Below, piece by piece: positions 10,598 to 19,562 of a stretch of DNA of 64,000 nt. The translations under genes and the position numbers were made by a program. Origin of the DNA: CAXXOK01 sp963675925 (lineage in GTDB: Bacteria > Bacillota > Clostridia > Christensenellales > Aristaeellaceae); NCBI GenBank assembly GCA_963675925.2, contig CAXXIB010000006.1, positions 161,796 to 225,795 on the forward strand, written 5' to 3'. The notes under the pieces are model-generated. The model was given only the letters and a program-made list of their open reading frames with translations. It made no database searches and had not been told where the DNA came from. Each line of letters begins with the position of its first letter. Position 1 is the first letter of the stretch.

Positions 10598-11326
10598 ATG
10601 ATACGCTTGGAGAATGTCTCTAAATCTTATGGCGGCGGCAAAGTGAAAGCTGTTGACGATCTAAGCATGACCGTGGAAAGCGGAAGAGTATTTGGGTTTT
10701 TGGGGCCGAACGGCGCCGGGAAAACCACGACCATTAAAATGATGACGGGTATACTCAATGCCGATACAGGCAGCCTGTGGCTGGAAGATGTCAACTTGGC
10801 AAATAATCCCATGGAAGCCAAGCATATGTTTGGGTTTGTGCCTGACAGCTTTGAGATGTATGATCGCCTTACCGGCATGGAGTACTTAAACTTCCTGGCG
10901 GATGTGTATGGTGTAGGGCAGAACGAGCGCAAAGCGCATATCGACAGAATGCTGCCGCTGTACGCACTGGAGAATGAAATTCACCAGCAAATCCGTAGCT
11001 TTTCTCACGGCATGAAACAGAAACTGCAGGTGATCGGCTCTTTAATTCATCAGCCGCGCATCTGGATTTTGGATGAGCCGATGACGGGGCTGGACCCTGC
11101 CAGCATGCATGTGCTCAAGCAGGAAATGCAAACCCTTTGCGATGAGGGAAGAACCGTGTTTTTCTCCACCCATGTGTTGGACGTGGCCGAGCGGCTGTGT
11201 GACGAAATCGGTATTATCCGCAGTGGCAAGCTGATTGCACAGGGCTCGACCGAATCCCTGCTCAAGAGCGACCAGAAAAAAACGCTGGAGGACTTGTTCC
11301 TGGACCTGACTTCGAAGGAGGCGTAA
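10598..11326 (+). CDS. ABC transporter ATP-binding protein
   Basis: A 242-residue ATPase of an ABC-2-type exporter. Walker A is FLGPNGAGKTTTIK near residues 34-47, the signature is FSHGMKQKLQV in place of the canonical LSGGQ (as is common in this exporter class), Walker B is IWILDEPMTGLDP, and the switch His is in FFSTHVLDVAE. It stands three bases before a large permease gene with a ribosome site in between, so the two form a two-component exporter. The substrate cannot be read from the sequence. Confidence 0.94.
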   Translation: MIRLENVSKSYGGGKVKAVDDLSMTVESGRVFGFLGPNGAGKTTTIKMMTGILNADTGSLWLEDVNLANNPMEAKHMFGFVPDSFEMYDRLTGMEYLNFLADVYGVGQNERKAHIDRMLPLYALENEIHQQIRSFSHGMKQKLQVIGSLIHQPRIWILDEPMTGLDPASMHVLKQEMQTLCDEGRTVFFSTHVLDVAERLCDEIGIIRSGKLIAQGSTESLLKSDQKKTLEDLFLDLTSKEA

Positions 11327-11329
11327 CGC

Positions 11330-13006
11330 ATGTTTCCCTATGCGAAATTACTGCTCAAACTGCGCCTCAAGTCCTGGAATCCTGTAACCTATTTCAGCCT
11401 TGACCGCAGCAAGCGCAAATCTGCCGCCACAGCAATTGGCGTTTTGCTGGGTGTTGCTGCGCTGGCTTTTTACCTGATCCTGTTTGAAATGATGCTGTTT
11501 GATGCCTTTGTGCAGATGAACGAGCCAACCACCATGCTGGCCGTTGTGGTGGCACTTGGTACCCTGATGATGCTGGTGACCAGCTTCTTCTATGTGCTGA
11601 CGGAGTTGTTCTTTGCCAAGGATGTGCTGTTTGTGTCCTCGCTGCCCATTCCGTCGCGCCAGTTGCTGTGGGCGAAAATGATGCGAATCTGGCTTGGTGA
11701 AGCACTGATTGCACTGGTGATATGCATGCCGGCGGTAGTACTGTATGGCATTCACACAGGTGCGGGGATACTCTACTATCTCATGGGTATTGTGCTGTCG
11801 CTGTTTATGCCGCTGCTGCCCATTGCGGTCATAACGCTGTTATCCTTTGCGATCATTCGTATCTCCGGGTTATGGAAACACCGCGAAAAGCTGACGATAG
11901 TCGTCAGCATCTTGTTCATGACGGGGATTATCTGGTTCCAAATGCAGTGGACCACCAACATGGGCAACGATACCTCTCTCAACGGTGCGGTATACCAGCT
12001 GGTACAAAGTCAGCAGTCCACGCTGAATATGTTTACCAGGTTGTATCCACCGGCGGGCTGGTTTGCTACGGCGCTTTCGGCGCAGGGTGTGGAAGCCATA
12101 CTACCTTGGCTCGGGTTTGCAGCAATCAACCTGGCGGCGGCAGTTTTGGTGGCCGTTGCCCTTGGCGGCCGCTATCAACAGCTTGCCATACGGCAGAATG
12201 AAACCCGTGTACGCGTCAATGCGTCTACCAAGCGCAGGGCAGGAGCCCTAAAAGAGCGTACGCCGCTGATGGCACTGTACCGGCGCGAAATCCGTGAAAT
12301 CTTCTCGTCTCCGCCTTACGCGCTGAATTGTTTGGCAGCAGCGATTGTGTTTCCAATGCTGTTTGTCGTAGCGTTTGTTGGAAAGTCGAGCAGTTTCAGC
12401 GCATTGGGTGAATTCATGCCCATGATCGACACCTTACCGACAGCGATTGTCGTGGCTGCCTTTACAGCCCTGTTTACCTTTGCCAGTGCTATGAACATGG
12501 CGGTGGGAACAGCGGTCTCCCGCGAGGGGATACGGCACGAGTTCTATCGTACCCTGCCTGTGCCACCCAGCCAACTTCTACTGTCAAAGCTGATGATGGG
12601 TCTGACCATTGGGATGCTCAACAGCCTGCCGTCGATGATACTGATCTCGGTGCTGTTCCCGTCGCTTTTGCAGTATGCCGTGATAGGGTGGCTGCTATCG
12701 CTGTTGTTTACGACCTGCACCGCGATAATCGGCCTGTTGATGGATATCGGCCATCCGAAATTCAACTGGAAGAACGAAACCGAAGCCATCAAGCAAAATG
12801 GGATGGCGACGCTGTCGATGTTTGCTGGGATGGGCTTGATCGCAGCCAGCGGGTTTATAGTCTACTGGCTCGTGCAGCAAGGCGTGTCGGCAACGCTGGC
12901 CTTTGGCGCACTATGCACGCTTGCGGCAGCGGCGGATTTGCTGCTGTTGCGCCGGTTAGTAACGAAGTCCGCCATGAACTACATCCAAAAAGAAGTGAAT
13001 CTGTAA
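11330..13006 (+). CDS. ABC-2-type exporter permease, large
   Basis: A 558-residue membrane protein with about twelve predicted hydrophobic segments in two halves separated by a charged stretch around residues 290-325 (NASTKRRAGALKERTPLM). This layout resembles the putative ABC exporter permeases of Firmicutes that pair with a single ATPase gene. The motif SREGIRHEFYRTLPVPPSQLLLSK near residue 400 is the cytoplasmic coupling loop typical of these permeases, and a similar loop (FVSSLPIPSRQLLWAKM) occurs near residue 105 of the first half. It follows the ATPase gene by three bases and ends before a terminator. Substrate unknown. Confidence 0.88.
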   Translation: MFPYAKLLLKLRLKSWNPVTYFSLDRSKRKSAATAIGVLLGVAALAFYLILFEMMLFDAFVQMNEPTTMLAVVVALGTLMMLVTSFFYVLTELFFAKDVLFVSSLPIPSRQLLWAKMMRIWLGEALIALVICMPAVVLYGIHTGAGILYYLMGIVLSLFMPLLPIAVITLLSFAIIRISGLWKHREKLTIVVSILFMTGIIWFQMQWTTNMGNDTSLNGAVYQLVQSQQSTLNMFTRLYPPAGWFATALSAQGVEAILPWLGFAAINLAAAVLVAVALGGRYQQLAIRQNETRVRVNASTKRRAGALKERTPLMALYRREIREIFSSPPYALNCLAAAIVFPMLFVVAFVGKSSSFSALGEFMPMIDTLPTAIVVAAFTALFTFASAMNMAVGTAVSREGIRHEFYRTLPVPPSQLLLSKLMMGLTIGMLNSLPSMILISVLFPSLLQYAVIGWLLSLLFTTCTAIIGLLMDIGHPKFNWKNETEAIKQNGMATLSMFAGMGLIAASGFIVYWLVQQGVSATLAFGALCTLAAAADLLLLRRLVTKSAMNYIQKEVNL

Positions 13007-13020
13007 CGATCGTATAGCAA

Positions 13021-13059
13021 AAACACCGACGCAGCTCAGATGCTGCGTCGGCGTTTTTT
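13021..13059. terminator. Terminator between the ABC exporter and trmO, possibly bidirectional
   Basis: A perfect 10-bp core stem (CCGACGCAGC at 13026-13035, GCTGCGTCGG at 13042-13051) is flanked by A-rich sequence on the left and T6 on the right, so it can serve the exporter genes and the convergent trmO. Confidence 0.85.
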
Positions 13060-13067
13060 GATTAGGA

Positions 13068-13763
13068 TTAAAGCTTTAAGACTTCAACCACAGTCAGCCG
13101 ATTGTCATCTACCTGAAACCGGATGTCGAACCCGCCGTAGGAGAAACCATACACGCGGTTTGGGTCCTGTTGATAGGCAGGCCGTGGATCGCCGGTTAAA
13201 ACAGCAATCAAGGTGGCCTGTTTTTCCTGCGGAATCATGGACAGCCATCTGGCGGGAAATTCCACGGTTAAGACAGCGTCCGGCGCATCGTGGGCAAAGC
13301 CGCCTTCTGCAAAGGGGATGCTGTCGGCATACGGCAGGTAGGGTTTGATGTCATAAATCGGGGTGCCGTCCATCAAATCGGCACCGATGACCGTCAATGT
13401 GGGGTCTGCTGGAGTGGTGAGGTTGATGGATTTCAGTTCCACGCACGATAAACCCAGCGGATTGGGGCGGAAGGGGGAGCGGGTGGCGAACACGCCCATT
13501 CTGGTGTTTCCGCCCAGCCTTGGCGGGCGTACCGTGGGGGACCAGTCCGCACGCATGTTTTTCGAAAACCCCCAGATCAGCCAAAGGTGGGAAATGCCAT
13601 CCAGTCCGCGCAGTATGTCCGGGTTGCGGAAATCCGGCTCGAATTCGATGGTCGATTCCAGCGTGCAGATCATGCCGCTTTGGCGCGGCAGGCCGAACTT
13701 GGAGGGGAAATCATTGCGCAAACGGGCGACGACCTGTAAGCAAACAGTATCCATAGCATTCAC
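13068..13763 (-). CDS. trmO: TrmO-type tRNA N6-threonylcarbamoyladenosine methyltransferase
   Basis: A 231-residue protein of the TsaA/YaeB (UPF0066) family, which methylates the N6 of threonylcarbamoyladenosine at position 37 of threonine tRNAs. Diagnostic sequences are GISHLWLIWGFS, GVFATRSPFRPNPLGLS and DGTPIYDIKPYLPYAD. The N-terminal part forms the SAM-binding beta barrel. It is monocistronic, with its own promoter at about 13781-13810, and converges on the ABC exporter operon. Interestingly a threonine tRNA, its class of substrate, is also in this window. Confidence 0.93.
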   Translation of the reverse strand: MNAMDTVCLQVVARLRNDFPSKFGLPRQSGMICTLESTIEFEPDFRNPDILRGLDGISHLWLIWGFSKNMRADWSPTVRPPRLGGNTRMGVFATRSPFRPNPLGLSCVELKSINLTTPADPTLTVIGADLMDGTPIYDIKPYLPYADSIPFAEGGFAHDAPDAVLTVEFPARWLSMIPQEKQATLIAVLTGDPRPAYQQDPNRVYGFSYGGFDIRFQVDDNRLTVVEVLKL

Positions 13764-13780
13764 ACCTTTCCTATAGCCAC

Positions 13781-13810
13781 AGTATAGCGCGATAGTTTAC
13801 ACTCACGCAA
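13781..13810 (-). promoter_or_regulatory. Promoter for trmO
   Basis: On the minus strand a -35 box TTGCGT (13805-13810) and a -10 box TATACT (13781-13786) are spaced by 18 bases, placing the start just upstream of the trmO ribosome site. Confidence 0.5.
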
Positions 13811-13829
13811 TAGTATCGTGCCGAGTTTA

Positions 13830-13838
13830 TGGTATAAT
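13830..13838 (+). promoter_or_regulatory. Extended -10 promoter for the protease/scpAB operon
   Basis: TGGTATAAT is a consensus extended -10 element with a TG dinucleotide and no clear -35 box. It lies about 35 bases before the start codon at 13874 and is divergent from the trmO promoter. Confidence 0.55.
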
Positions 13839-13873
13839 AGGGGAAATCGAAAATTTCGGAAGGCGGGACACGC

Positions 13874-14674
13874 ATGGGAATCATTAGCAGACTGCAGTAC
13901 TGGGGAAACTGGCTGACGTCGGATCCGGTCGGATTCTTTATTTATATACTGTATTTCGCAGTCGCGGTACTGCTGACACTGATACTGCACGAAGTGGCAC
14001 ACGGCTACGTGGCATACCGCCATGGCGACCCGACAGCCAAAATGCTGGGGCGTTTGTCACTGGATCCACGCAAGCACCTGGACCCTATTGGTACCATCGC
14101 GCTGGTTTTGGTTGGGTTCGGCTGGGCAAAACCCGTGCCCATTAATCCGCGCAATTTTACCGGCAACCGTGTCCGGGCGGATTTTCTGGTGTCGATCGCC
14201 GGTATCGTGACGAACTTAACGCTGTTTATTGTCGCCACCTTCCTGACAGTGCTGATTAACCCGCTGCTGTGGAAGCCGGAAGTGCTGGCCGGTAGTGGCG
14301 GCCCGGAAACCTTTTTGAGCATCTACGGGGTCGGCTATAACATTCTATTCAGCGGTGCAGGCGGCAACTATGTACAGTACATGCAAACACCGTGGCTGAT
14401 GCATGTGCAGCGCTTTTTGATGATGTTTTTAACCTTTAACTTAACCATTGGCGTTTTCAACCTGATTCCCATCCCGCCGCTGGACGGCTTTCACATCCTC
14501 AACGATTTGGCCTTTAAAGGCCGCCTGAACATGACACCGCAGTTTATGCGCATGGCACAGATATTGTTCCTGCTGCTTTTATTCTCAGGGGCGATTGGCT
14601 CGGTGCTGATTGCCGTGACCACGGCTGTGCATGGCGCAGTGCTCAATCTGTTCCTGCTCATTTTGGGGGCTTAA
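13874..14674 (+). CDS. Site-2-type zinc metalloprotease, membrane-embedded (M50 family)
   Basis: A 266-residue integral membrane protein with about five to six hydrophobic segments. The zinc motif HEVAHG is at residues 39-44 within the first hydrophobic helix, and the third zinc ligand is expected from the PIPPLDGFHIL segment near residue 205 (the family's NPDG-type motif). This short M50 subgroup is common upstream of scpA in Clostridia. Its substrate is unknown. The stop codon directly abuts the scpA start, so the three genes are probably one transcript. Confidence 0.93.
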   Translation: MGIISRLQYWGNWLTSDPVGFFIYILYFAVAVLLTLILHEVAHGYVAYRHGDPTAKMLGRLSLDPRKHLDPIGTIALVLVGFGWAKPVPINPRNFTGNRVRADFLVSIAGIVTNLTLFIVATFLTVLINPLLWKPEVLAGSGGPETFLSIYGVGYNILFSGAGGNYVQYMQTPWLMHVQRFLMMFLTFNLTIGVFNLIPIPPLDGFHILNDLAFKGRLNMTPQFMRMAQILFLLLLFSGAIGSVLIAVTTAVHGAVLNLFLLILGA

Positions 14675-15409
14675 ATGTCAATCCATGTTCAGCTCAAGCA
14701 GTTTGATGGCCCGCTGGATTTGCTGCTGCACCTGATTGGCAAGGCGAAAATCGACATCAAGGATATTTTCGTCAGCGAAATCACCGAGCAGTTTATTGAA
14801 GCTGTCAGCAATGCAACGGATTTTGATATGGACGAGGCCAGTGAGTTTATCACCATGGCGGCGCTGCTGGTGGAGATCAAGAGCCGGTCGCTGCTGCCCC
14901 GCATTCGCGAAGAGAGCGATGAAGACCCGGAGCAATTGCTGATCGACCGCCTGACGGCCTATAAACAGTTCAAGGAAAGCACCACCCATATGGCGGAGTT
15001 TGAGAAGGTCGCAAGACAGACCTTTGGCAAACTGCCCGAAGAAATTCCCTTACCACCGCCGACCTTGGAGATAGACGGTCTGACGCTGGATATGCTCTGG
15101 GACGCGCTGCTGCGCCTGGCGGACCGTAAGCCCAAGGAACTGCCGGAGGAAGATCATACCCAGCGCGATATCCGGCGGGATCACTATTCGGTGGATCATT
15201 GTATCAACACCATTCGCTACCGCTTGAAAAAGGGACCGGTGCCCTTTGACGAGCTGTTTTCCGAAAGGCCCAGCCGACAGGAGGCCGTTACGCTGTTTAT
15301 CGCCCTGCTGGAGCTGCTAAAGCGAGGGAAAGCGCATGTGACGCAATCCGGTACCTTTCAGCGGATGATGCTATATCCCGGAAGGAGAAAAGCCCATGGA
15401 AATGCATGA
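14675..15409 (+). CDS. scpA: Segregation and condensation protein A (kleisin)
   Basis: A 244-residue kleisin that bridges the two SMC heads in the chromosome-condensing complex. It begins with the family hallmark FDGPLDLLLHLI, has the helical domain around VSEITEQFIEAV and MAALLVEIKSRSLLP, and ends with a winged-helix domain (LFIALLELLKRGKAHVTQSG). The last 14 bases overlap scpB, as is usual for this pair. Confidence 0.96.
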   Translation: MSIHVQLKQFDGPLDLLLHLIGKAKIDIKDIFVSEITEQFIEAVSNATDFDMDEASEFITMAALLVEIKSRSLLPRIREESDEDPEQLLIDRLTAYKQFKESTTHMAEFEKVARQTFGKLPEEIPLPPPTLEIDGLTLDMLWDALLRLADRKPKELPEEDHTQRDIRRDHYSVDHCINTIRYRLKKGPVPFDELFSERPSRQEAVTLFIALLELLKRGKAHVTQSGTFQRMMLYPGRRKAHGNA

Positions 15410-15941
15410 AGCCTGCCGTGCCATCGAGGCCATTTTATTTGTATCGGGCGACGCAGTCGAGATTCGGGATATCGCCCAGGCGCTGGAGGTGACCGAGATG
15501 GAAGCCTTAAGCGCAGCCGAAGCCCTGCAAAAGGAGTACGACAGCATGCCCCGGGGTATCCGGGTCGCGCGCTACGGCGACCATTTGAAGCTTGAAACGC
15601 GGGCGGAATACGCGCCATATGTGGAACGGCTATTGCAGCCGGTACAGCGCCAGTCGCTTTCGCAGGCGGCAATGGAGACGCTGGCAGTGATTGCCTACCG
15701 CCAGCCGGTGACCAGGCTGGATATTGAAGAAATTCGCGGTGTGAAGTGCGATTATTCTGTGCAGTCGCTTTTGCACAAAGGGCTGATTCATAACGTTGGC
15801 CGCAAGGAAGCGCTTGGACGGCCGTATCTATATGCGACAACAGACTTCTTTCTGGAGCATTTCGGCATCACCGATATTCGGGAATTGCCGCCGCTGCCGG
15901 AAGCGGACCCAAACCCCGATGCGGAACCGATGATCCCGTAA
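15396..15941 (+). CDS. scpB: Segregation and condensation protein B
   Basis: A 181-residue protein with two winged-helix domains that dimerises and binds ScpA. Characteristic sequences are IEAILFVSGDAV at the N terminus, ETLAVIAYRQPVTRLDIEEIRGV and LHKGLIHNVGRKEALGRPYLYATTDFFLEHFGI. It overlaps scpA and ends just before a bidirectional terminator. Confidence 0.96.
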   Translation: MEMHEACRAIEAILFVSGDAVEIRDIAQALEVTEMEALSAAEALQKEYDSMPRGIRVARYGDHLKLETRAEYAPYVERLLQPVQRQSLSQAAMETLAVIAYRQPVTRLDIEEIRGVKCDYSVQSLLHKGLIHNVGRKEALGRPYLYATTDFFLEHFGITDIRELPPLPEADPNPDAEPMIP

Positions 15942-15945
15942 AACA

Positions 15946-15979
15946 AAACGCCTCTGCGCTATCATGTGCAGAGGCGTTT
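15946..15979. terminator. Bidirectional terminator between scpB and tmcAL
   Basis: A 12-bp perfect stem (AAACGCCTCTGC at 15946-15957, GCAGAGGCGTTT at 15968-15979) with A-rich and T-rich flanks serves two convergent transcripts. Confidence 0.88.
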
Positions 15980-15989
15980 ATATAGGCCG

Positions 15990-17165
15990 TTATTCCACTA
16001 CAATCTGTTGCCTGTACATCAGCCCAGCCGGCAGTTGCGTGCCAAGCGCCCACAGGTCGTAGGCGCGTTCATCCAGTTGGTACAGCGGATCGGCAGGATC
16101 GCCGTCCGATGCTTTGGAAATGACCGGAATGTCGGATTGTTTCAGCATCGAGAGCAGCGCTTCCTGATCCTTGCGAAAGCCGAGCAAGCGAACGTACGTT
16201 GGCTGCGGATACTGCTCCATCAGCTGCGTGTTCATCCCCAGCATGGCGTGGGTGAGCAAGCGGCTGAGCCGTGCACGGGTATAACGCTTGGTTTTCAGCA
16301 AATCCAGAAGCTCAGCCCGGCTTGTTGCTTTGGCGGCATACTTGATTAATCTGTTTTCCAGCCCCTCGGAGCAATCCGGCAGCTGTTGCAGCGCGGCGGG
16401 GGAGGCGGAACGAATGGCGTTTAGCACAACGCTGTCCAGCGCATCCGGCCGGTGTGCCGGGACTCCGTCCAGCCTGTACCCGCAAGCTGTTTCAGCGGCA
16501 GCAATGTCGCCTGCCAGATAGGCTTTGCGAACAGCGCTGGCCGAGGGATAGCTAACATTATGCAGGGCTTGGCTGTGGTAATCACCATTACGCTGTACGG
16601 GCAGTGGTGTAATATTGCTGTGCTGGCGCATCAGCGCGCGCAGGTAACAAATGCCCAGAATGTTGTTGGGTGTCTGCATGATAGCGTCTGCATCTGCCGC
16701 GGGCAGGGCCGCCGCAAGCCCGGATGCCTGTGCCGCAGCAAACGGCTTGCCTTTAGAAAGGGCTTCTTGCAGTGCTTCTTTATAGGCTATCGGTTCCTCT
16801 TCCAGCGTATGCGCAGCCGTATACAAAGCCTGTATATTCAGTGTTTCAACGCCAAACGAAAGGAGGGATATGAACTTAATTCGGCGAATTATGTTCACAG
16901 CGCCGTTTGCGAAGTTTTCCCCGTCGCGCACAGCCCAGGCGCAGGGAAGCTCCAATACCATCGCTGCACCGGCCCGTAGAGCGGCCCTGGCACGAAACGC
17001 GGGCGAGAAAAGTGCCGGCATGCCGCGCTGCGTAAAGCTTCCGCTCATCAGGCAAACGATAAGCGCATTCGGAAACTGCTCTTTGATCAGCGCAAATTGC
17101 CGTGCGTGACCTGTATGAAACGGGTCATATTCGCAGATGATTCCCACTATATGTTTCGCGTTCAT
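15990..17165 (-). CDS. tmcAL: tRNA(Met) cytidine acetate ligase
   Basis: A 391-residue protein of the YlbM/TmcAL family, which forms N4-acetylcytidine at the wobble base of elongator tRNA-Met using ATP and free acetate. The nucleotidyltransferase signature is at the N terminus: GIICEYDPFHTGH with the HxGH motif at residues 17-20, then LIVCLMSGSFTQRGMPAL. The length is typical. It is transcribed divergently from pta-ackA, the pathway that produces its co-substrate acetate; whether this proximity matters is unknown. Confidence 0.94.
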   Translation of the reverse strand: MNAKHIVGIICEYDPFHTGHARQFALIKEQFPNALIVCLMSGSFTQRGMPALFSPAFRARAALRAGAAMVLELPCAWAVRDGENFANGAVNIIRRIKFISLLSFGVETLNIQALYTAAHTLEEEPIAYKEALQEALSKGKPFAAAQASGLAAALPAADADAIMQTPNNILGICYLRALMRQHSNITPLPVQRNGDYHSQALHNVSYPSASAVRKAYLAGDIAAAETACGYRLDGVPAHRPDALDSVVLNAIRSASPAALQQLPDCSEGLENRLIKYAAKATSRAELLDLLKTKRYTRARLSRLLTHAMLGMNTQLMEQYPQPTYVRLLGFRKDQEALLSMLKQSDIPVISKASDGDPADPLYQLDERAYDLWALGTQLPAGLMYRQQIVVE

Positions 17166-17203
17166 AATTTCCCACTTTTTCCTTGGATTTTTCCGTATTT
17201 CCC

Positions 17204-17232
17204 TTTCAATTTCTATGTTTACCGTGTATAAT
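17204..17232 (+). promoter_or_regulatory. Promoter for pta-ackA
   Basis: A -35 box TTTCAA (17204-17209) and a consensus -10 box TATAAT (17227-17232) are separated by 17 bases. The leader before the pta start is about 50 bases. Confidence 0.65.
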
Positions 17233-17288
17233 CATTAGTTGTATATTATATGACAAAAGTAGTGTATCACATTGAGGAGGAAATCGCT

Positions 17289-18287
17289 ATGTCTGTGATT
17301 GACCAAATCCGGGCAAAGGCTATGACGGATATCAAACGCATTGTCTTACCCGAAGGCGCGGAACCGCGCACCGTTCAGGCTGCACGCAGCATTACTGATT
17401 TGAAAATTGCTGAGGTAACGTTGCTGGGGGATCAGGCGGAAATCGAGAAAACAGCCAAGGAAACGGGTACGGACCTTACGGGCGTAGCGGTAGTAGACCC
17501 TAAGACCAGCGACAAGCTGGAAGCCTATACCGAGCTTCTATTCAACCTTCGCAAAGCCAAAGGCATGACCCAGGAGGAAGCGAAAAAGCTTGCGGCAGGA
17601 AACACCTTGTACTTTGGAGCCCTGATGGTGAAGGCAAACGATGCCGATGGTATGGTCGCAGGCGCGATCAATGCAACAGGCAACGTACTTCGCCCCGCAT
17701 TACAGATCATCAAAACAGAGCCGGGCATCTCAGTCGTCTCGAGCTCTTTTATTATGGAAATTCCCGACCACAGCTATGGCGCGGACGGCGTTATGATTTT
17801 CGGTGACTGCGCGGTCATTCCCGATCCCACAGCCGAGCAGCTGGCGGCAATCGCGGTCTCCAGTGCGCAGACCGGCAAACAGCTGGTGGGCATGGACCCG
17901 AAAGTGGCTATGCTTTCGTTCTCAACCAAGGGCAGTGCCAAGCACGCCATGGTGGACAAAGTCCAGCAGGCAACAGCTTTGGTGCAGCAGAATGCGCCGG
18001 AGCTGGCATGCGATGGTGAATTGCAGGCCGATGCCGCATTGGTCAAAAGCGTAGGCGCGCTGAAATCTCCCGGCAGTAAAGTGGCAGGACAGGCCAATGT
18101 ATTGATTTTTCCCGACTTGCAGGCGGGCAATATTGGCTACAAACTCGTGCAGCGGCTGGCTGGCGCGGTTGCCGTAGGGCCCATCATTCAGGGTCTTGCC
18201 AAACCGGTGAACGATTTGAGCCGTGGCTGTTCGGTGGATGATATTATCAGCGTGGTTGCCATTACCGCGGTGAAAGCACAAGGATAG
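17289..18287 (+). CDS. pta: Phosphate acetyltransferase
   Basis: Converts acetyl-CoA and phosphate to acetyl phosphate in the cytoplasm, the first step of acetate formation. The 332-residue single-domain form is typical of Firmicutes. Family sequences include RIVLPEGAEPRTVQAA, NTLYFGALMVKANDADGMVAGA and DKLVPGGKANVLIFP-like AGQANVLIFPDLQAGNIGYKLVQR. The ATG at 17289 is chosen because GAGGAGG lies at 17274-17280; an upstream start at 17250 would add 13 atypical residues. ackA follows 13 bases later. Confidence 0.96.
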   Translation: MSVIDQIRAKAMTDIKRIVLPEGAEPRTVQAARSITDLKIAEVTLLGDQAEIEKTAKETGTDLTGVAVVDPKTSDKLEAYTELLFNLRKAKGMTQEEAKKLAAGNTLYFGALMVKANDADGMVAGAINATGNVLRPALQIIKTEPGISVVSSSFIMEIPDHSYGADGVMIFGDCAVIPDPTAEQLAAIAVSSAQTGKQLVGMDPKVAMLSFSTKGSAKHAMVDKVQQATALVQQNAPELACDGELQADAALVKSVGALKSPGSKVAGQANVLIFPDLQAGNIGYKLVQRLAGAVAVGPIIQGLAKPVNDLSRGCSVDDIISVVAITAVKAQG

Positions 18288-18300
18288 GAGTACACGATCA

Positions 18301-19506
18301 ATGAAAATACTGATTCTCAACGCAGGTTCCTCATCACTTAAGTATCAGCTGATGGACATGGACGGCGAAAAAATTCTCGCCAAGGGCATTGTAGACCGTA
18401 TCGGCATTGCCGGCAGTTCAATCAAACAAACGGTGGGCGATCAGGTGTACACCCTGAAGGAAGCCATTCCCACGCATACCGATGCCATCCGTTTAATGCT
18501 CAAAGCCCTGATGGATGATGAAAAAGGCGCAATCAAATCTCTGGACGAAATCGCGGCGTTCGGCCATCGCGTATTGCACGGCGGTGAAAAGTTCACCGGC
18601 AGTATTCTGGTGACGGACGAAGTGAAGGCAACCATCCGGGAATACTTCCCGCTTGGCCCGCTGCACAATCCGCCCAACCTTATGGGCATCGAAGCCTGCC
18701 AGGAAGCCATGCCCGGCATGCCCAACGTAGCCGTGTTTGATACCTCCTTCCACCAGACCATGCCCAAGAAAGCATTTTTATACGGCATTCCGCAGGATTA
18801 CTACAAGCGCCTGCAAATCCGCCGCTACGGCTTCCACGGCACCAGCCACCGCTATGTCAGCAAGCGCGTACGCGAGTTTTTAGATATGCCCCGCGAAGGC
18901 AGCCGCATTATTACCTGCCACCTGGGCAATGGCTCCAGCCTGGCTGCGGTGAAGGACGGAAAGTGCGTAGATACCAGCATGGGCCTGACCCCGCTGGAAG
19001 GCGTTATCATGGGCACGCGTTCGGGTAACCTGGATCCTGCTGTGGTGCAGTTTATCGCAAATTCAGACAACATGACCGTGGACGAAGTCATCAACATCTG
19101 CAATAAGAAATCCGGCCTGATCGGCATTTCCGGCATTTCCAGCGATATGCGCGATATTGATGCCGCTGCTGAAAAAGGTGACGAAAACGCGATTTTGGCC
19201 CAGGATATGCTGGTACATAGCATTCGCAAGTACATCGGCGCGTATGCGGCGGTGCTGGGCGGCGTGGACGCCATCGTGTTTACCGCTGGCATCGGGGAAA
19301 ACAACTTCGATATTCGCACGCAAATCATGGAAGGTTTTGAATATCTCGGCGTGAAAATGGACCCGGCCAAGAACAACACCCGCGATGAAGCCGTGATTTC
19401 TTCAGGCGACAGCAAGGTGAAGGTCTGCGTAATTCCTACCAACGAGGAGCTTGTTATTGCCCGCGATACCCTTGCGATCGTTACAGGCAAAGAAATTTCC
19501 GATTGA
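18301..19506 (+). CDS. ackA: Acetate kinase
   Basis: Transfers phosphate from acetyl phosphate to ADP, yielding acetate and ATP by substrate-level phosphorylation. The 401-residue length is standard. The N-terminal signature ILNAGSSSLKYQL, the active-site region GHRVLHGGEKFTGS, the second signature GFHGTSHRYV and the C-terminal VFTAGIGENN are all intact. It is cotranscribed with pta, so the organism makes acetate and ATP from acetyl-CoA. Confidence 0.97.
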   Translation: MKILILNAGSSSLKYQLMDMDGEKILAKGIVDRIGIAGSSIKQTVGDQVYTLKEAIPTHTDAIRLMLKALMDDEKGAIKSLDEIAAFGHRVLHGGEKFTGSILVTDEVKATIREYFPLGPLHNPPNLMGIEACQEAMPGMPNVAVFDTSFHQTMPKKAFLYGIPQDYYKRLQIRRYGFHGTSHRYVSKRVREFLDMPREGSRIITCHLGNGSSLAAVKDGKCVDTSMGLTPLEGVIMGTRSGNLDPAVVQFIANSDNMTVDEVINICNKKSGLIGISGISSDMRDIDAAAEKGDENAILAQDMLVHSIRKYIGAYAAVLGGVDAIVFTAGIGENNFDIRTQIMEGFEYLGVKMDPAKNNTRDEAVISSGDSKVKVCVIPTNEELVIARDTLAIVTGKEISD

Positions 19507-19562
19507 CAACACAGGGCGCAATGCATATAATGTAGCATGGTCGCGTTTTGAGGAGGCATCTT

